14,216 bases of DNA from Perlabentimonas sp041656735 (GCA_041656735.1 JBBACY010000063.1:1-14216), one strand, 5' to 3'. Positions 1 through 8,474 are shown, counted from the first letter of the stretch. A program made the numbers and translations. Notes: a model not told the origin generated them from the sequence alone.

Positions 1-2486
1 TTTAGTAGTTGAGTGAAACCAATAATACCATTCATTGGGGTTCGTATTTCATGCGAAAGGTTTTGTAGGAACGCAGTTTTAAGCCTGTCGTTTTCTTCAA
101 CTTTTAATTTGGCCTTTACGAGTTCTTCGTTTAGTGTAATATACTCTTCGTTTTGGGCTTCAATTTCATTCGTTTTTTCAATGATTTTGGTTTCGGCCAG
201 CTTGCGGTCGTCTATATCCATCATCATCCCTGAAATAATATTTTTGGTTAGCGATGCGCTAATCAGTAAATATTTTGTCTTCCCTTTTGGGGTAATAAAC
301 TCCAACTCGTAATTGTTAACCCTATCGTTTACCTTAATTACACTCAGGAATGTTTCGCGCTTGCTTACATCCTTGTATAGAGTTCTGATGTTTGTTCTCA
401 TCAACTCTTGAATGGAGTTAAATCCAAGAATGTCGCATAGTGCTTGATTTGCAAACATAAAATCGCCTACAAGATTGGTTGAGTATACTCCAACGAGTGA
501 GTTTTCAACCAATGATTTGTATTTTTTTTCCGATTCAACTATTTTTTCTTGCGCAATGGTTAAATCGGTAATGTCGCGCATAAAACCTCCTACACCAACT
601 TTACCAGAGTAAAATTTCACGGGAAATTTGTGTGCTTCGTATATTTTATTGTTATAGTTTACCACACTTGTTACCATCATCTCTTTTTCTACTGTTTCTA
701 GGTCTGTTTGGTGTGAATCGTTTGCTATACTCTGCGGGAGCAGCTCAAAATCAGTCCGATTAAGTATCTGTTCCTCGCCCTTTTCAAAAATTTTAAGCCC
801 TGCCTGGTTTATCATTATGTATTTATGCTCATGGTCTTTTAAGAAGGCTATGTCGTTTGTTGAGTTCATAAAAACCCGGTAACGCAGCTCGCTTTGCTGA
901 AGATCAAGTTCGGCAATTTTTTTTGAGGTAATGTCAGTGTGCGATACAACTAAGCCTTGGCTGTATTTATCATGCCCAGCGTAGGGCACTCCTCTTACCT
1001 GAAACCATCGGCTTTCCTTTTCAATTTTAAACTCGTATTCCATTTCAAATATTGAAATAGTACCACTTAACACCTTATTTAACCCCTCAGTAATAAGATT
1101 AGCATCAGTTTTATTGGCACCGCTGGCCTGTTGGCAAACCGAAAAATAGTTGACTCCCACACCAACTTTAGTTATAGTGTTACTATGTTGGCGAATAAAG
1201 TTTTGCCAGTTTCTGTTAGCAGAAACTATTTTTCCAGAGTGGTCGAGTAGGCATATATTCGCATTTATTGAATCGAGTGTGGCTTGTGCTACCTGTTTTT
1301 GTTCGTATAGTTTTTGGGTCGATTCAACCCTGTCGGTTACATTGTAAGCCACAACAAGCCTGGCTTGCGCTCCATCATAGTCAATACTGTGGGAGGTTGT
1401 TTCGGCATAAATAGTTTTACCATTTTTGTACTTGTGAACCCATGGACCTGAATGCTGGATTTCGTTTTCTGAATCAGGCGTACTGTTACTATGGCTATAA
1501 TTTTGCCCAGTTTGCTGAATGTCTTTAATAGTCATAGCAGAAAACTCTTGTGTGCTGTAACCGTAGTTTTTAACAGCCATACTGTTTACTGCCAGAAATT
1601 TAAGGGTTTTTGTATCGTATACCCACATTGGGTTAGGGTTGCTGTTAAATAGAATTCGATATTGAGCCGCACTTTTGGCTAAAGCTTGTTCTGCTATTTT
1701 TCGTTGGGTAACATTTCGGGCAATACCCTCAATGGCAATTACTTTGTCATTGCTGTGGTTATATGTGAGCACGTTTATTTGCTCAATATGAGTGATTTCG
1801 CCATCCTTTTTAATAATTCGGTAGTTAATGGTTGATTTGCCATTGACTTGCGATTTGCGTAGGTTTTTAAATATCCATCGGTCGTCGGGGTGAATAATGT
1901 TTATGCTAAGCTTTTTGTTTCTATAGAACTCCTCGGGGGTATAGCCCGTAATGTGAATTGACGATGGGCTTACGTAAGAGAATTTAGGTTTGGGTTTGTA
2001 TTCAAAGCGGTAAATAAAGTCTTGAGCATTTTCAGCCAGCATTCTAAATTTCTCTTCACTTTTTTTTAGGGCTATCTGAACTTGTTCTTTTTCACGTTTG
2101 TTTTTTGCTTGTTCAAGCGCTTCGTTAATCGCAAATGGCAGGCGTTCCTTTCTATCTTTAAGTATATAATCTGATGCGCCTGCTTTCATACATTTAATGG
2201 CTGTCTCTTCGTCAATTGAGCGGGTAAGCAGAATGAATGGGGTGCTGGGGGCGTGTTGCTTGGCGAGTAAAAGGGCTTCCATGCCATTGAAAACGGGTAA
2301 AGAATAGCCAGATACGATAATGTTGGGTGCAAAATTATTGATGGTTTCAATAAAGTCCTTAGCGTTGTTTACCCTAATCGATTGGAAGTGGATTCCACCT
2401 TTTTTAAGGGTTTGCTTTGCCAGTTCGTAATCTTCTATTAGGTTTTCAACAAAAAGGATTTTTACAATTTGAGTTTCTTGAACCAT
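1..2486 (-). CDS. Multi-PAS sensor histidine kinase with N-terminal degenerate receiver (3' partial)
   Basis: The reading frame is open from the ATG at 2486 to the window edge (828 codons, no stop) and has no membrane segment, so a cytosolic sensor kinase is expected. In order: a receiver-like domain (about residues 8-125), then five PAS domains (about 143-262, 270-385, 400-520, 533-645, 652-765), a helical linker rich in E/K/N, and a HisKA H-box, LSHEIRTPMNGI, with H812 as the likely phosphorylated His. The ATPase domain and anything after it lie outside the window. The receiver lacks the phospho-acceptor Asp: the usual SDY-S-P motif reads SGYSLP (Gly60), and the acidic pair is E14-N15. T88 and K110 are kept. 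The start is the only ATG before an in-frame TAG upstream and has an A-rich leader. Kinase class is certain from the H-box and PAS repeats; ligands and partner are unknown. It may belong to one signalling module with the two sensor genes upstream. Confidence 0.93.
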   Translation of the reverse strand, partial: MVQETQIVKILFVENLIEDYELAKQTLKKGGIHFQSIRVNNAKDFIETINNFAPNIIVSGYSLPVFNGMEALLLAKQHAPSTPFILLTRSIDEETAIKCMKAGASDYILKDRKERLPFAINEALEQAKNKREKEQVQIALKKSEEKFRMLAENAQDFIYRFEYKPKPKFSYVSPSSIHITGYTPEEFYRNKKLSINIIHPDDRWIFKNLRKSQVNGKSTINYRIIKKDGEITHIEQINVLTYNHSNDKVIAIEGIARNVTQRKIAEQALAKSAAQYRILFNSNPNPMWVYDTKTLKFLAVNSMAVKNYGYSTQEFSAMTIKDIQQTGQNYSHSNSTPDSENEIQHSGPWVHKYKNGKTIYAETTSHSIDYDGAQARLVVAYNVTDRVESTQKLYEQKQVAQATLDSINANICLLDHSGKIVSANRNWQNFIRQHSNTITKVGVGVNYFSVCQQASGANKTDANLITEGLNKVLSGTISIFEMEYEFKIEKESRWFQVRGVPYAGHDKYSQGLVVSHTDITSKKIAELDLQQSELRYRVFMNSTNDIAFLKDHEHKYIMINQAGLKIFEKGEEQILNRTDFELLPQSIANDSHQTDLETVEKEMMVTSVVNYNNKIYEAHKFPVKFYSGKVGVGGFMRDITDLTIAQEKIVESEKKYKSLVENSLVGVYSTNLVGDFMFANQALCDILGFNSIQELMRTNIRTLYKDVSKRETFLSVIKVNDRVNNYELEFITPKGKTKYLLISASLTKNIISGMMMDIDDRKLAETKIIEKTNEIEAQNEEYITLNEELVKAKLKVEENDRLKTAFLQNLSHEIRTPMNGIIGFTQLL

Positions 2487-2801
2487 AAATTTCAGTTGTT
2501 TAATAGAGATTTTTTTAGTGCTATTTGGTTTCTAACACTGTGAATATGTAGCCAGCATATGTTCAAGTTTTATTTTTTAAAGCAAGTTCAATTTAAAATA
2601 GAGAATACGCAATATAGCTTTTTACTTCGAGTTTATTGCATTGATATGCATCACCTTCTTAAGGCTTTCAACTGATGTTGATTGCGTTTTGTGGCTTGAC
2701 TTACCTTCCATTTTCATATCAATTAAATACGAATTTTGTTGGGATAGTCGGTTTTTTGTTCGGCGCAATGGGATACTTCCTAATAGATTTACATAACAGG
2801 T
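2487..2801. other. Non-coding gap between two kinase genes
   Basis: This 315-bp AT-rich stretch separates the stop of the receiver-kinase gene from the start of the multi-PAS kinase gene, both on the minus strand. I see no convincing ORF, RNA gene, strong hairpin or clear Bacteroidota promoter (TTTG / TAnnTTTG). It is long enough to hold a promoter for the downstream kinase, so co-transcription of the two genes should not be assumed. Confidence 0.5.
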
Positions 2802-3935
2802 TTATGCACTTGGTAGTGTGAAGTAAAATTGGCTACCCTTGTCAGGTTCCGATTCAACCCAAATTTCACCCTTATGTTTGCTTACAAACTCTTTACATAG
2901 AATAAGGCCTAACCCTGTACCATGCTCTCCATCTGTGCCGTAGGTCGATTTCGAGTTAGTAACTAAAAATACGGTATCTATCTTCTCTTTTGCAATTCCA
3001 ATGCCTGAATCACTAACACAAATTTCTATTATTTTGTTTTTGCTGACTGCACTAACTTTAATTGTTCCGTTTGTGGGGGTAAATTTTATGGCGTTTGATA
3101 TTAAGTTTCGCAGCAAGGTTAGCACCATATTTTCGTCGGCTAAAACGTGGATTGAACTATTAATTGAGCTAGTTAAGCTTATATTTTTTGCGAAGGCAGT
3201 GCTGCCAAGCAGCTCGAAGCATTGCTTATTTATGCTTATTAACGACAGTTTTTGCGGGTCGTATTTTATGTGTCCTCTCTGAAATTGAGCCCAATCGAGA
3301 AGGTTAGCCAGTAGTTTGGTTGTATTTTCGGCGGCAGTGGTTAAATGGGTTACAATTTCGTCTAGGTTGCTTTCGTCGTTGTCGGCTGGCGAGTAGCTCT
3401 CTTTAAGTAGGTGGCTAAGCTGTAAAATATTGTTTAGCGGATTTTTTAAGTCGTGTGCAATAATTGAGAAAAACTTATCTTTTGTGGCGTTTAGTTGCTT
3501 CAACCTTTTTTCGCTTTCGGTTAGTACTTTTGTTTGCTCGTTTAGGATTTGAGTTATTTGGTAAAGTTCGATATGCGAGTGCACTCGGGCAAGTAGTTCT
3601 TCTTTTTGGAATGGTTTGGTTATATAATCAACGGCACCTGCCTGAAAACCTTCAACAATAGCTTTTACATCGCTTGTTGCTGTGAGAAAAATAATAGGAA
3701 TATTATGTAGCCTCTCGTTCTGTTTTATGCGCTTGCAAACCTCAATGCCTTGCATGCCAGGCATTGTACGGTCGAGGAGTATGAGGTCGGGGGTATTGTT
3801 TTCTAAAAACTTCAGCGCCTCTTCTCCGGTGCCATGCGTAAACAGGGTGTAATTCTCGGCCTCTAAAAAGCTTGAAATTAGTTCAAGCAGCGCTTGCGAG
3901 TCATCAACTAAAAGAATATTGCCTCTGGAATTCAT
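2802..3935 (-). CDS. Soluble hybrid protein: receiver domain + histidine kinase
   Basis: This 377-residue cytosolic protein has a complete N-terminal receiver domain (residues 5-125: acidic pair D11/D12, phospho-acceptor D55 in LLDRTMPG, T85, K107 in TKPF). A short coiled linker (about 126-152) leads to a HisKA domain with H-box FFSIIAHDLKNPL (H161). The HATPase_c domain has N-box residues N277-N281, a G1 box DSGIGI (309-314) and a G2 box GTGLGL (339-344). All catalytic residues are present, so it should autophosphorylate and its receiver should accept phosphate. No sensor domain or membrane segment is seen, so the input is probably phosphorylation of the receiver or a partner protein. It lies between a membrane sensor without a kinase and a multi-PAS kinase, which makes both candidate partners (inference). 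Receiver-first kinases of this size are common in Bacteroidota. The output regulator is not visible here. Confidence 0.95.
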   Translation of the reverse strand: MNSRGNILLVDDSQALLELISSFLEAENYTLFTHGTGEEALKFLENNTPDLILLDRTMPGMQGIEVCKRIKQNERLHNIPIIFLTATSDVKAIVEGFQAGAVDYITKPFQKEELLARVHSHIELYQITQILNEQTKVLTESEKRLKQLNATKDKFFSIIAHDLKNPLNNILQLSHLLKESYSPADNDESNLDEIVTHLTTAAENTTKLLANLLDWAQFQRGHIKYDPQKLSLISINKQCFELLGSTAFAKNISLTSSINSSIHVLADENMVLTLLRNLISNAIKFTPTNGTIKVSAVSKNKIIEICVSDSGIGIAKEKIDTVFLVTNSKSTYGTDGEHGTGLGLILCKEFVSKHKGEIWVESEPDKGSQFYFTLPSA

Positions 3936-3969
3936 GTTACGTGCCGTTGTTCGTTAAAAATTTTGCGAG

Positions 3970-4025
3970 CCAAACTATTGTGATTTTGGCACATACTGTC
4001 GTGTTCTGTTTCGTAGTATGCCAAA
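3970..4025 (-). promoter_or_regulatory. Leader stems upstream of receiver-kinase gene
   Basis: On the plus strand TTTGGCA at 3985-3991 can pair with TGCCAAA at 4019-4025. The stem extends to 11 bp (TACT at 3994-3997 with AGTA at 4015-4018), with a 2-nt CA bulge. The same TTTGGC segment can instead pair with GCCAAA at 3970-3975. The arms lie 35-90 bp upstream of the receiver-kinase ATG, where a promoter, operator or 5' leader would be. The alternating arms are seen directly; any switching role is inference. Confidence 0.35.
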
Positions 4026-4265
4026 CGATCAGGTACTTACTGTTTAGCCTTTCAAACTGGGCGAAAGTATGAAGTCTTTTGCATGTTTCAAATGGTTTTA
4101 GTGATTTTAAAATTTTGAAACATAAACCAGCGTAGTAGTTCTTAAAGTAGAAAATAGTTTTGCTATAACCAAACTACACAGTAATACCATTTTGTTCTTT
4201 GCGTGTGATGTTTTTTTGATAGCTAATTTTAGATGGGAAGAAGCACAAAAGATACTACTATTATA

Positions 4266-4306
4266 TACCAAAACAGCAACAAGAAAATCTAGCAGCTGTT
4301 TTGGTA
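4266..4306 (-). terminator. Perfect 12-bp inverted repeat after the membrane sensor gene
   Basis: TACCAAAACAGC at 4266-4277 and GCTGTTTTGGTA at 4295-4306 are exact reverse complements around a 17-nt loop. The dyad starts 22 bp beyond the stop codon of the minus-strand sensor gene. It is well placed for a transcription terminator or RNA 3'-end stabiliser, but no clean U-tract follows on the minus strand, so it is not a canonical intrinsic terminator. A protein-binding operator for the downstream gene is an alternative. Confidence 0.55.
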
Positions 4307-4328
4307 AATATTGTAAACTAGCTGTTTC

Positions 4329-6650
4329 CTAGTTTTTATTTTCTACAAACTCAGTAATATCCACCGAAATTTCTACCACTTTAATGGGTTCTCCGTCATC
4401 TTTGAATATTGGGTAGGCACTCGTTTTAACAATAAACTGATTACCATTTTTGTTTAGATAGTGCTTAGTTCCTTCTGACGGTTTCTTCGACCTCATATCT
4501 TCCCAAAACTTCTTATACTTAACTGAATCAATGCTATTTTCCTTGCAAAATAGTACGCTGTGATGCTGCCCAACCAGTTCACTTTTGGTGTAACCACTGG
4601 TTTTACACATCATAGTGTTTGCGTGGGTTATGTTGCCTTTAAAGTCGTACTCTAGTATGTTTGCAATTCCGCCAATAGCCTCAAGTGTCCATGAAATCTC
4701 TTTCTCCTTACGGCTCATCTCCTCCTGGGTGGCGAGTAGTTCTTCCATATTCTGCCGCATTTCTTCTTCTTGAGCCTGCATTTCTTCGGCTTGCTGCTGT
4801 GACTGTTCTAGAAGAAACCTAGTTTTCACATTAATTTTCGCGGTAGCTATGGTAGCGGCAATGCTTTCGGCAACTTTCTCAAGAAAATCAACTTCAAATT
4901 TATCAAAAACGTTAAATGAGGCTATTTCAATAACTCCCAAAACAGTTTCGTCATGTTTTAGAGGAATTATAATTATGCAATTTGGAGGAGCCTCACCCAA
5001 CCCCGAGGTTATGGTAACAAAATTGTCTGGAATTTCGGTAAGGAAAATTGTTTCACCCTCGAATGCACAAGCGCCTACCAGACCTTCGCCCATCATCACT
5101 TTAATATCGATAAACTTTTTTCGCTCCCAAGCATACACCGATTTGGCCTCAAGTGTAATGTCTTTATCGTCATCGTTAACTAAAAACAGTGCACCCTGGT
5201 TTCCGCTAACATACTTAACTAGGTTTAATATAACCTCATCGGTTAGTTTTTGTAGGTCGTCGTTATTTTGTCTGAGTATATCGGCAAATTTTGCAAACCC
5301 TTCGTTTGCCCACGCTCGCTTCTTATCTTCGGCTACTCTTTTGTTTTCCTCCTCCTTAGCGGTCTTTAGACTATTGCGCATGTTAAGGAGTGATTTGCCT
5401 AAAGCATCATTTTCGCCAAGTATTTCAAGTTCACTTTCAAAGTGACCCTTGCCAATGTCGTTTGCAAAGTTTGTTTTTTTGTTAAGCGCTTCAATTGATG
5501 TGTTTAGCGAGTTAGCCATAGCTTCTAGCTCATCACCCGTATTGAGGTTAAGTATTAAATTGCTAGAAATCTCGCCCTTTTGCATCCTGTTAAGCGATTT
5601 GGTAATACGAACAATTGGGCGTGTTACACCGTTTGCTACAAGAATGAGAACAAGGGTAAGTAACAATAATCCGATGGCACCTACAATTAACGATACCCTC
5701 TGGCTTTTGTCGGCTCTTTGGGTAATTACATCCATAGGTATACTTAGAGAAAGCGACCAGGTTGAGTATGAGTTACCAGGCTTAATGGGGGCAAAGGTTA
5801 TATAGTGCTCTTTACCATCATCGGTTGTTTGAAAGTAGCTGTGCTCTTGACCTTTACTAATTATGTTATCTAGGTCTTGGGCTTCGTAATCCGATGCAAA
5901 AACTTCGCTTAAAGGTTTGTTAATTAGTTCACTATTCTGATGTGCTGCAATTAATCCCGCTGTTGAAACTAAAAATGCGTAGCTACCAGGTACGGGTTCA
6001 ATTTTCGATACAACTTGCTGTAAGCGTGATAGGCCAACATCAAAACCCACAAGGCCAACGTATTTACCGTCTTTTTGAACAGGTGTAAGCAACGATGTCA
6101 TTAGTATTAATTCGGTTTTGTCTTGTGTATCACCTTCGTCTAGATATGGTTCCCAAATATCTTCTTGGTTAAGTCGCTTAAAATCGCCATAAATTTTTGG
6201 GTCAACTTCCAAACTTCTGTCCTCAATTGAAGTGCTAATTTTGTTCCCCTCACGCCAAAGTGTAACGCAGTATCGGCCATGGTCTTTTGTATAGTTAGGC
6301 ACGTAGCCGTAAAACTCCCAGCTATCCCATATTGAGTACACGTGGGGGTTGTTTTCTAGAACAGGCCTATACATCCGCTTAAAAATATCTTGCCATTGTT
6401 CGGTGGGTAATTCGTGATAAATTGAAAACGCCTGAGCCAGTGTACGCGTAACAGCAAGATCGCGCTCAAATTCTTTCTCAATCTTTTGAGCTTCAATTGT
6501 AGCTGTTTTCTGAGCGTTTTGCAGAGCATCGTCAATCATTGTTTTGCGCGAGTTGGCTACAATGTACCCAACGGCGATAATGTATAGCGCCATTGAAGCG
6601 CTTAGTACCGAAAAAAATATTTTTTGCCTAATATTCAGTCTTATTCTCAT
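4329..6650 (-). CDS. Membrane sensor: Cache-HAMP-GAF-coiled coil-PAS, no output domain
   Basis: This 773-residue inner-membrane protein starts with TM helix 1 (about residues 11-33). A periplasmic double-Cache-type sensor region follows (about 34-315; typical features YSIWDSWEF near 105-113 and GLVGFDVGL near 199-207). Next come TM helix 2 (about 319-340), HAMP (341-393, beginning with VTRPI), a second HAMP-like segment (about 395-430) and a GAF domain (about 465-605). A Gln/Glu/Met-rich coiled coil (about 612-655, AEEMQAQEEEM and LLATQEEM) leads into a C-terminal PAS domain (about 655-766). The PAS resembles those of chemoreceptors (SGYTKSELVGQHHSVLF, then KKFWEDMRS, ending VVEISVDIT). The protein ends just after the PAS: no H-box, ATPase, methyl-accepting, GGDEF or phosphatase domain follows. 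It could detect a small extracellular ligand and act through a partner; the soluble kinase downstream is the obvious candidate (inference). The stop codon is followed by a strong dyad. Confidence 0.92.
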   Translation of the reverse strand: MRIRLNIRQKIFFSVLSASMALYIIAVGYIVANSRKTMIDDALQNAQKTATIEAQKIEKEFERDLAVTRTLAQAFSIYHELPTEQWQDIFKRMYRPVLENNPHVYSIWDSWEFYGYVPNYTKDHGRYCVTLWREGNKISTSIEDRSLEVDPKIYGDFKRLNQEDIWEPYLDEGDTQDKTELILMTSLLTPVQKDGKYVGLVGFDVGLSRLQQVVSKIEPVPGSYAFLVSTAGLIAAHQNSELINKPLSEVFASDYEAQDLDNIISKGQEHSYFQTTDDGKEHYITFAPIKPGNSYSTWSLSLSIPMDVITQRADKSQRVSLIVGAIGLLLLTLVLILVANGVTRPIVRITKSLNRMQKGEISSNLILNLNTGDELEAMANSLNTSIEALNKKTNFANDIGKGHFESELEILGENDALGKSLLNMRNSLKTAKEEENKRVAEDKKRAWANEGFAKFADILRQNNDDLQKLTDEVILNLVKYVSGNQGALFLVNDDDKDITLEAKSVYAWERKKFIDIKVMMGEGLVGACAFEGETIFLTEIPDNFVTITSGLGEAPPNCIIIIPLKHDETVLGVIEIASFNVFDKFEVDFLEKVAESIAATIATAKINVKTRFLLEQSQQQAEEMQAQEEEMRQNMEELLATQEEMSRKEKEISWTLEAIGGIANILEYDFKGNITHANTMMCKTSGYTKSELVGQHHSVLFCKENSIDSVKYKKFWEDMRSKKPSEGTKHYLNKNGNQFIVKTSAYPIFKDDGEPIKVVEISVDITEFVENKN

Positions 6651-6797
6651 GGTAGGTTTAATTATCGGAAATGATTGCTAAACTTAATTCGTTTTGTCGA
6701 AATATCAAAGAAATTATTATAGATTGATTATGCTTATCACAAAAATAGCTATTTTAAAAAAAATAATTAGTTTTATCCTCTTAAACCATTCAATACT
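6651..6797. promoter_or_regulatory. Divergent promoter region, sensor gene / M28 peptidase
   Basis: This 147-bp AT-rich region lies between two divergent start codons, so it must carry promoters for both directions. On the minus strand TATTTTTG (plus-strand CAAAAATA at 6740-6747) matches the Bacteroidota -7 consensus TAnnTTTG and lies roughly 90 bp before the sensor gene's ATG. I do not see the matching -33 TTTG at the usual spacing, so this is tentative. No equivalent exact match was found for the peptidase direction. Confidence 0.35.
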
Positions 6798-8408
6798 ATG
6801 AAGTATTTTTTAGCACTTTTCGCATTAATATCATTGGCTTGCTGTACACCCAATATTGATAAACTGATTGATGAGTCGCAAATTGAACGCGATATACTGG
6901 TTCTGGCTTCCGATAGCCTAATGGGCCGTGCTCCGCTTACAATAGGTGAAACTCGAACAATTTCGTACCTTGAGAAGAGAATGAAGGAGATTGGGTTAGA
7001 GCCTGCTTTTAGCGGAAGCTATTTTCAACAGGTTCCATTAGCTAAAATTACATCGAAAGTGCCTGATAAGCTCGTTGTGCAAACTGCAAACGGTAAAACA
7101 GAGGTATTAAATCGATCTGAGATTTCTTGCTGGAGCCCGAATTTGAAGGAAGAGGTTTCATTGACGAACTCGGAGCTTGTTTTTGTTGGTTTTGGTATAA
7201 ATGCACCTGAGCATAATTGGAACGATTACGAAGGACTTGATATCACAGGTAAAACGGTGGTAGTGCTGGTGAACGATCCTGGGTTTTATGGCGACGACGA
7301 AAGTTTTTTTGAAGGTAAAAAGATGACGTATTATGGTAGGTGGCCCTATAAATTTGCCGAGGCGAATGCTCAAGGTGCAGCAGGATGTATAATTGTGCAC
7401 GAGGAAAAGGCGGCTGGTTACCCCTGGCATATTGTAGATAAGGGTGAGGCGAATACTACCTTTTATCTAAACAACGAAGCGTTACAAAAACAAGTTTCAA
7501 AGTTAAGTGCATGGCTAACTAATGATGCTGCTGATAAGCTTTTTGCCCTCAGCGGGCATAGTTACAACGAATTGGTGGCCATGGCCAGTAAGCCTGGATT
7601 TGAGCCATTTTCGTTAAATGCTACTTACAGCACTCAAATTACTAATACTTGGGTTGTATCGAATTCACATAATGTGGGTGGCGTTATTTTAGGCACTAAA
7701 AGACCCGAAGAGGCGCTTGTTTACATGGCGCACTGGGATCATTTGGGCGTGGGCGACCCAATAGATGGTGATTCGATTTATAATGGAGCAACCGATAATG
7801 CAGCATCAGTGGCTTGGGCTCTTTCAATAGCCAAAGGATTTACCGAGCTAAAAAGCAAACCCGAGCGATCGTTGTTATTTTTAATCCCCACAGCCGAGGA
7901 GGCTATGCTGCTTGGAGCACAGCATTATGTTGATAACCCTGTGTTTGAGCATAGTAAAACCGTAGCCTGCTTTAATAATGATGTGGTTCTTTTTTTAGGA
8001 CGATACAAAGACGTTACCATTACTGGGTTAGGTCATTCTGAACTCGACGACTTTTTGGCTGAAGAAGCGGAAAAGCAGGGTAGGTACACGTGTGATGACC
8101 CGAATCCCGAGAATGGTATGTTTTATAGAACCGACCAGCTACCCTTTTTGAAAGCAGGCATCCCGTCGTTATTTGCTAAAGGGTACACGCATCAAACTGA
8201 GCTTGGGCGTGAGGCTACTCTTAAAATCCTTGAAGATTATTGGAAAAATACGTACCACAAGCCTTCCGACCATTACATACCCGAAAAGCATAACCTTGAG
8301 GGATTGGTTGAGGATGCTCAGCTATTTTTCCGACTAGGTAATAGGTTGGCCAACGATACCTACTTTCCAAAATGGAGCAAAACATCGCCTTTTTACGTTG
8401 AAAGGTAA
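6798..8408 (+). CDS. Lipoprotein M28-family zinc metallopeptidase with PA domain
   Basis: This 536-residue exported aminopeptidase-like enzyme begins with a short lipoprotein signal peptide (hydrophobic residues 3-14, lipobox ending at C15 or C16), so it should be anchored to a membrane outside the cytoplasm. A protease-associated (PA) domain occupies about residues 125-240 (NWNDYEGLDITGKTVVVLVNDPG, then GAAGCIIVHE). The M28 catalytic domain spans about 280-520. Its two-zinc site is complete: H312 with nearby D314 in AHWDHLG, bridging D333 in GATDNA, the E367-E368 pair in TAEEA, D395 in NNDVV and H487 in YHKPSDHY. The family usually removes N-terminal amino acids from peptides; substrate preference cannot be read here. 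Length is normal for PA-containing M28 enzymes. It appears monocistronic: divergent promoter region upstream, terminator 33 bp downstream. Its role is probably nutritional peptide digestion (inference). Confidence 0.95.
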   Translation: MKYFLALFALISLACCTPNIDKLIDESQIERDILVLASDSLMGRAPLTIGETRTISYLEKRMKEIGLEPAFSGSYFQQVPLAKITSKVPDKLVVQTANGKTEVLNRSEISCWSPNLKEEVSLTNSELVFVGFGINAPEHNWNDYEGLDITGKTVVVLVNDPGFYGDDESFFEGKKMTYYGRWPYKFAEANAQGAAGCIIVHEEKAAGYPWHIVDKGEANTTFYLNNEALQKQVSKLSAWLTNDAADKLFALSGHSYNELVAMASKPGFEPFSLNATYSTQITNTWVVSNSHNVGGVILGTKRPEEALVYMAHWDHLGVGDPIDGDSIYNGATDNAASVAWALSIAKGFTELKSKPERSLLFLIPTAEEAMLLGAQHYVDNPVFEHSKTVACFNNDVVLFLGRYKDVTITGLGHSELDDFLAEEAEKQGRYTCDDPNPENGMFYRTDQLPFLKAGIPSLFAKGYTHQTELGREATLKILEDYWKNTYHKPSDHYIPEKHNLEGLVEDAQLFFRLGNRLANDTYFPKWSKTSPFYVER

Positions 8409-8440
8409 AAGTTGAAATTTAGTTGCATAGATTTTATCAC

Positions 8441-8474
8441 AAAAAAAGGCTGTGATTTTTTACAGCCTTTTTTT
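8441..8474. terminator. Bidirectional intrinsic terminator between convergent genes
   Basis: Thirteen-base arms (8441-8453 and 8462-8474) are perfect reverse complements around an 8-nt T-rich loop. The stem core is GGCTGT/ACAGCC, flanked by A7 on one side and T7 on the other, so each strand's RNA forms a hairpin followed by a U-tract. It sits 32 bp after the M28 peptidase stop and 19 bp after the recA stop, and should end both transcripts. Confidence 0.93.

Larger units (their letters stand above)
3936..4328. other. Non-coding gap with two sets of dyads
   Basis: This 393-bp stretch lies between the stop of the Cache-HAMP-GAF-PAS gene and the start of the receiver-kinase gene. No credible ORF was found. 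It holds a perfect 12-bp inverted repeat near the upstream gene's stop and a bulged stem with a competing arm near the downstream gene's start, both listed separately. The layout suits a terminator for one gene followed by a promoter and leader for the next, so the two genes may be separate transcription units. Confidence 0.5.

Noticed and set aside
13..1347. Plus-strand ORFs (99 and 65 codons) in the first kinase region
   Set aside because: The minus strand has an unbroken 828-codon frame with five PAS domains and an H-box; these are shadows.
2487..2801. Possible small gene or RNA between the two kinase genes
   Set aside because: No ORF with protein character, no strong hairpin and no recognisable RNA family could be seen.
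4849..5805. Long plus-strand ORFs (198 and 118 codons) opposite the membrane sensor gene
   Set aside because: They are antisense shadows of a fully supported minus-strand gene and show low-complexity Ser-rich translations with no domain.
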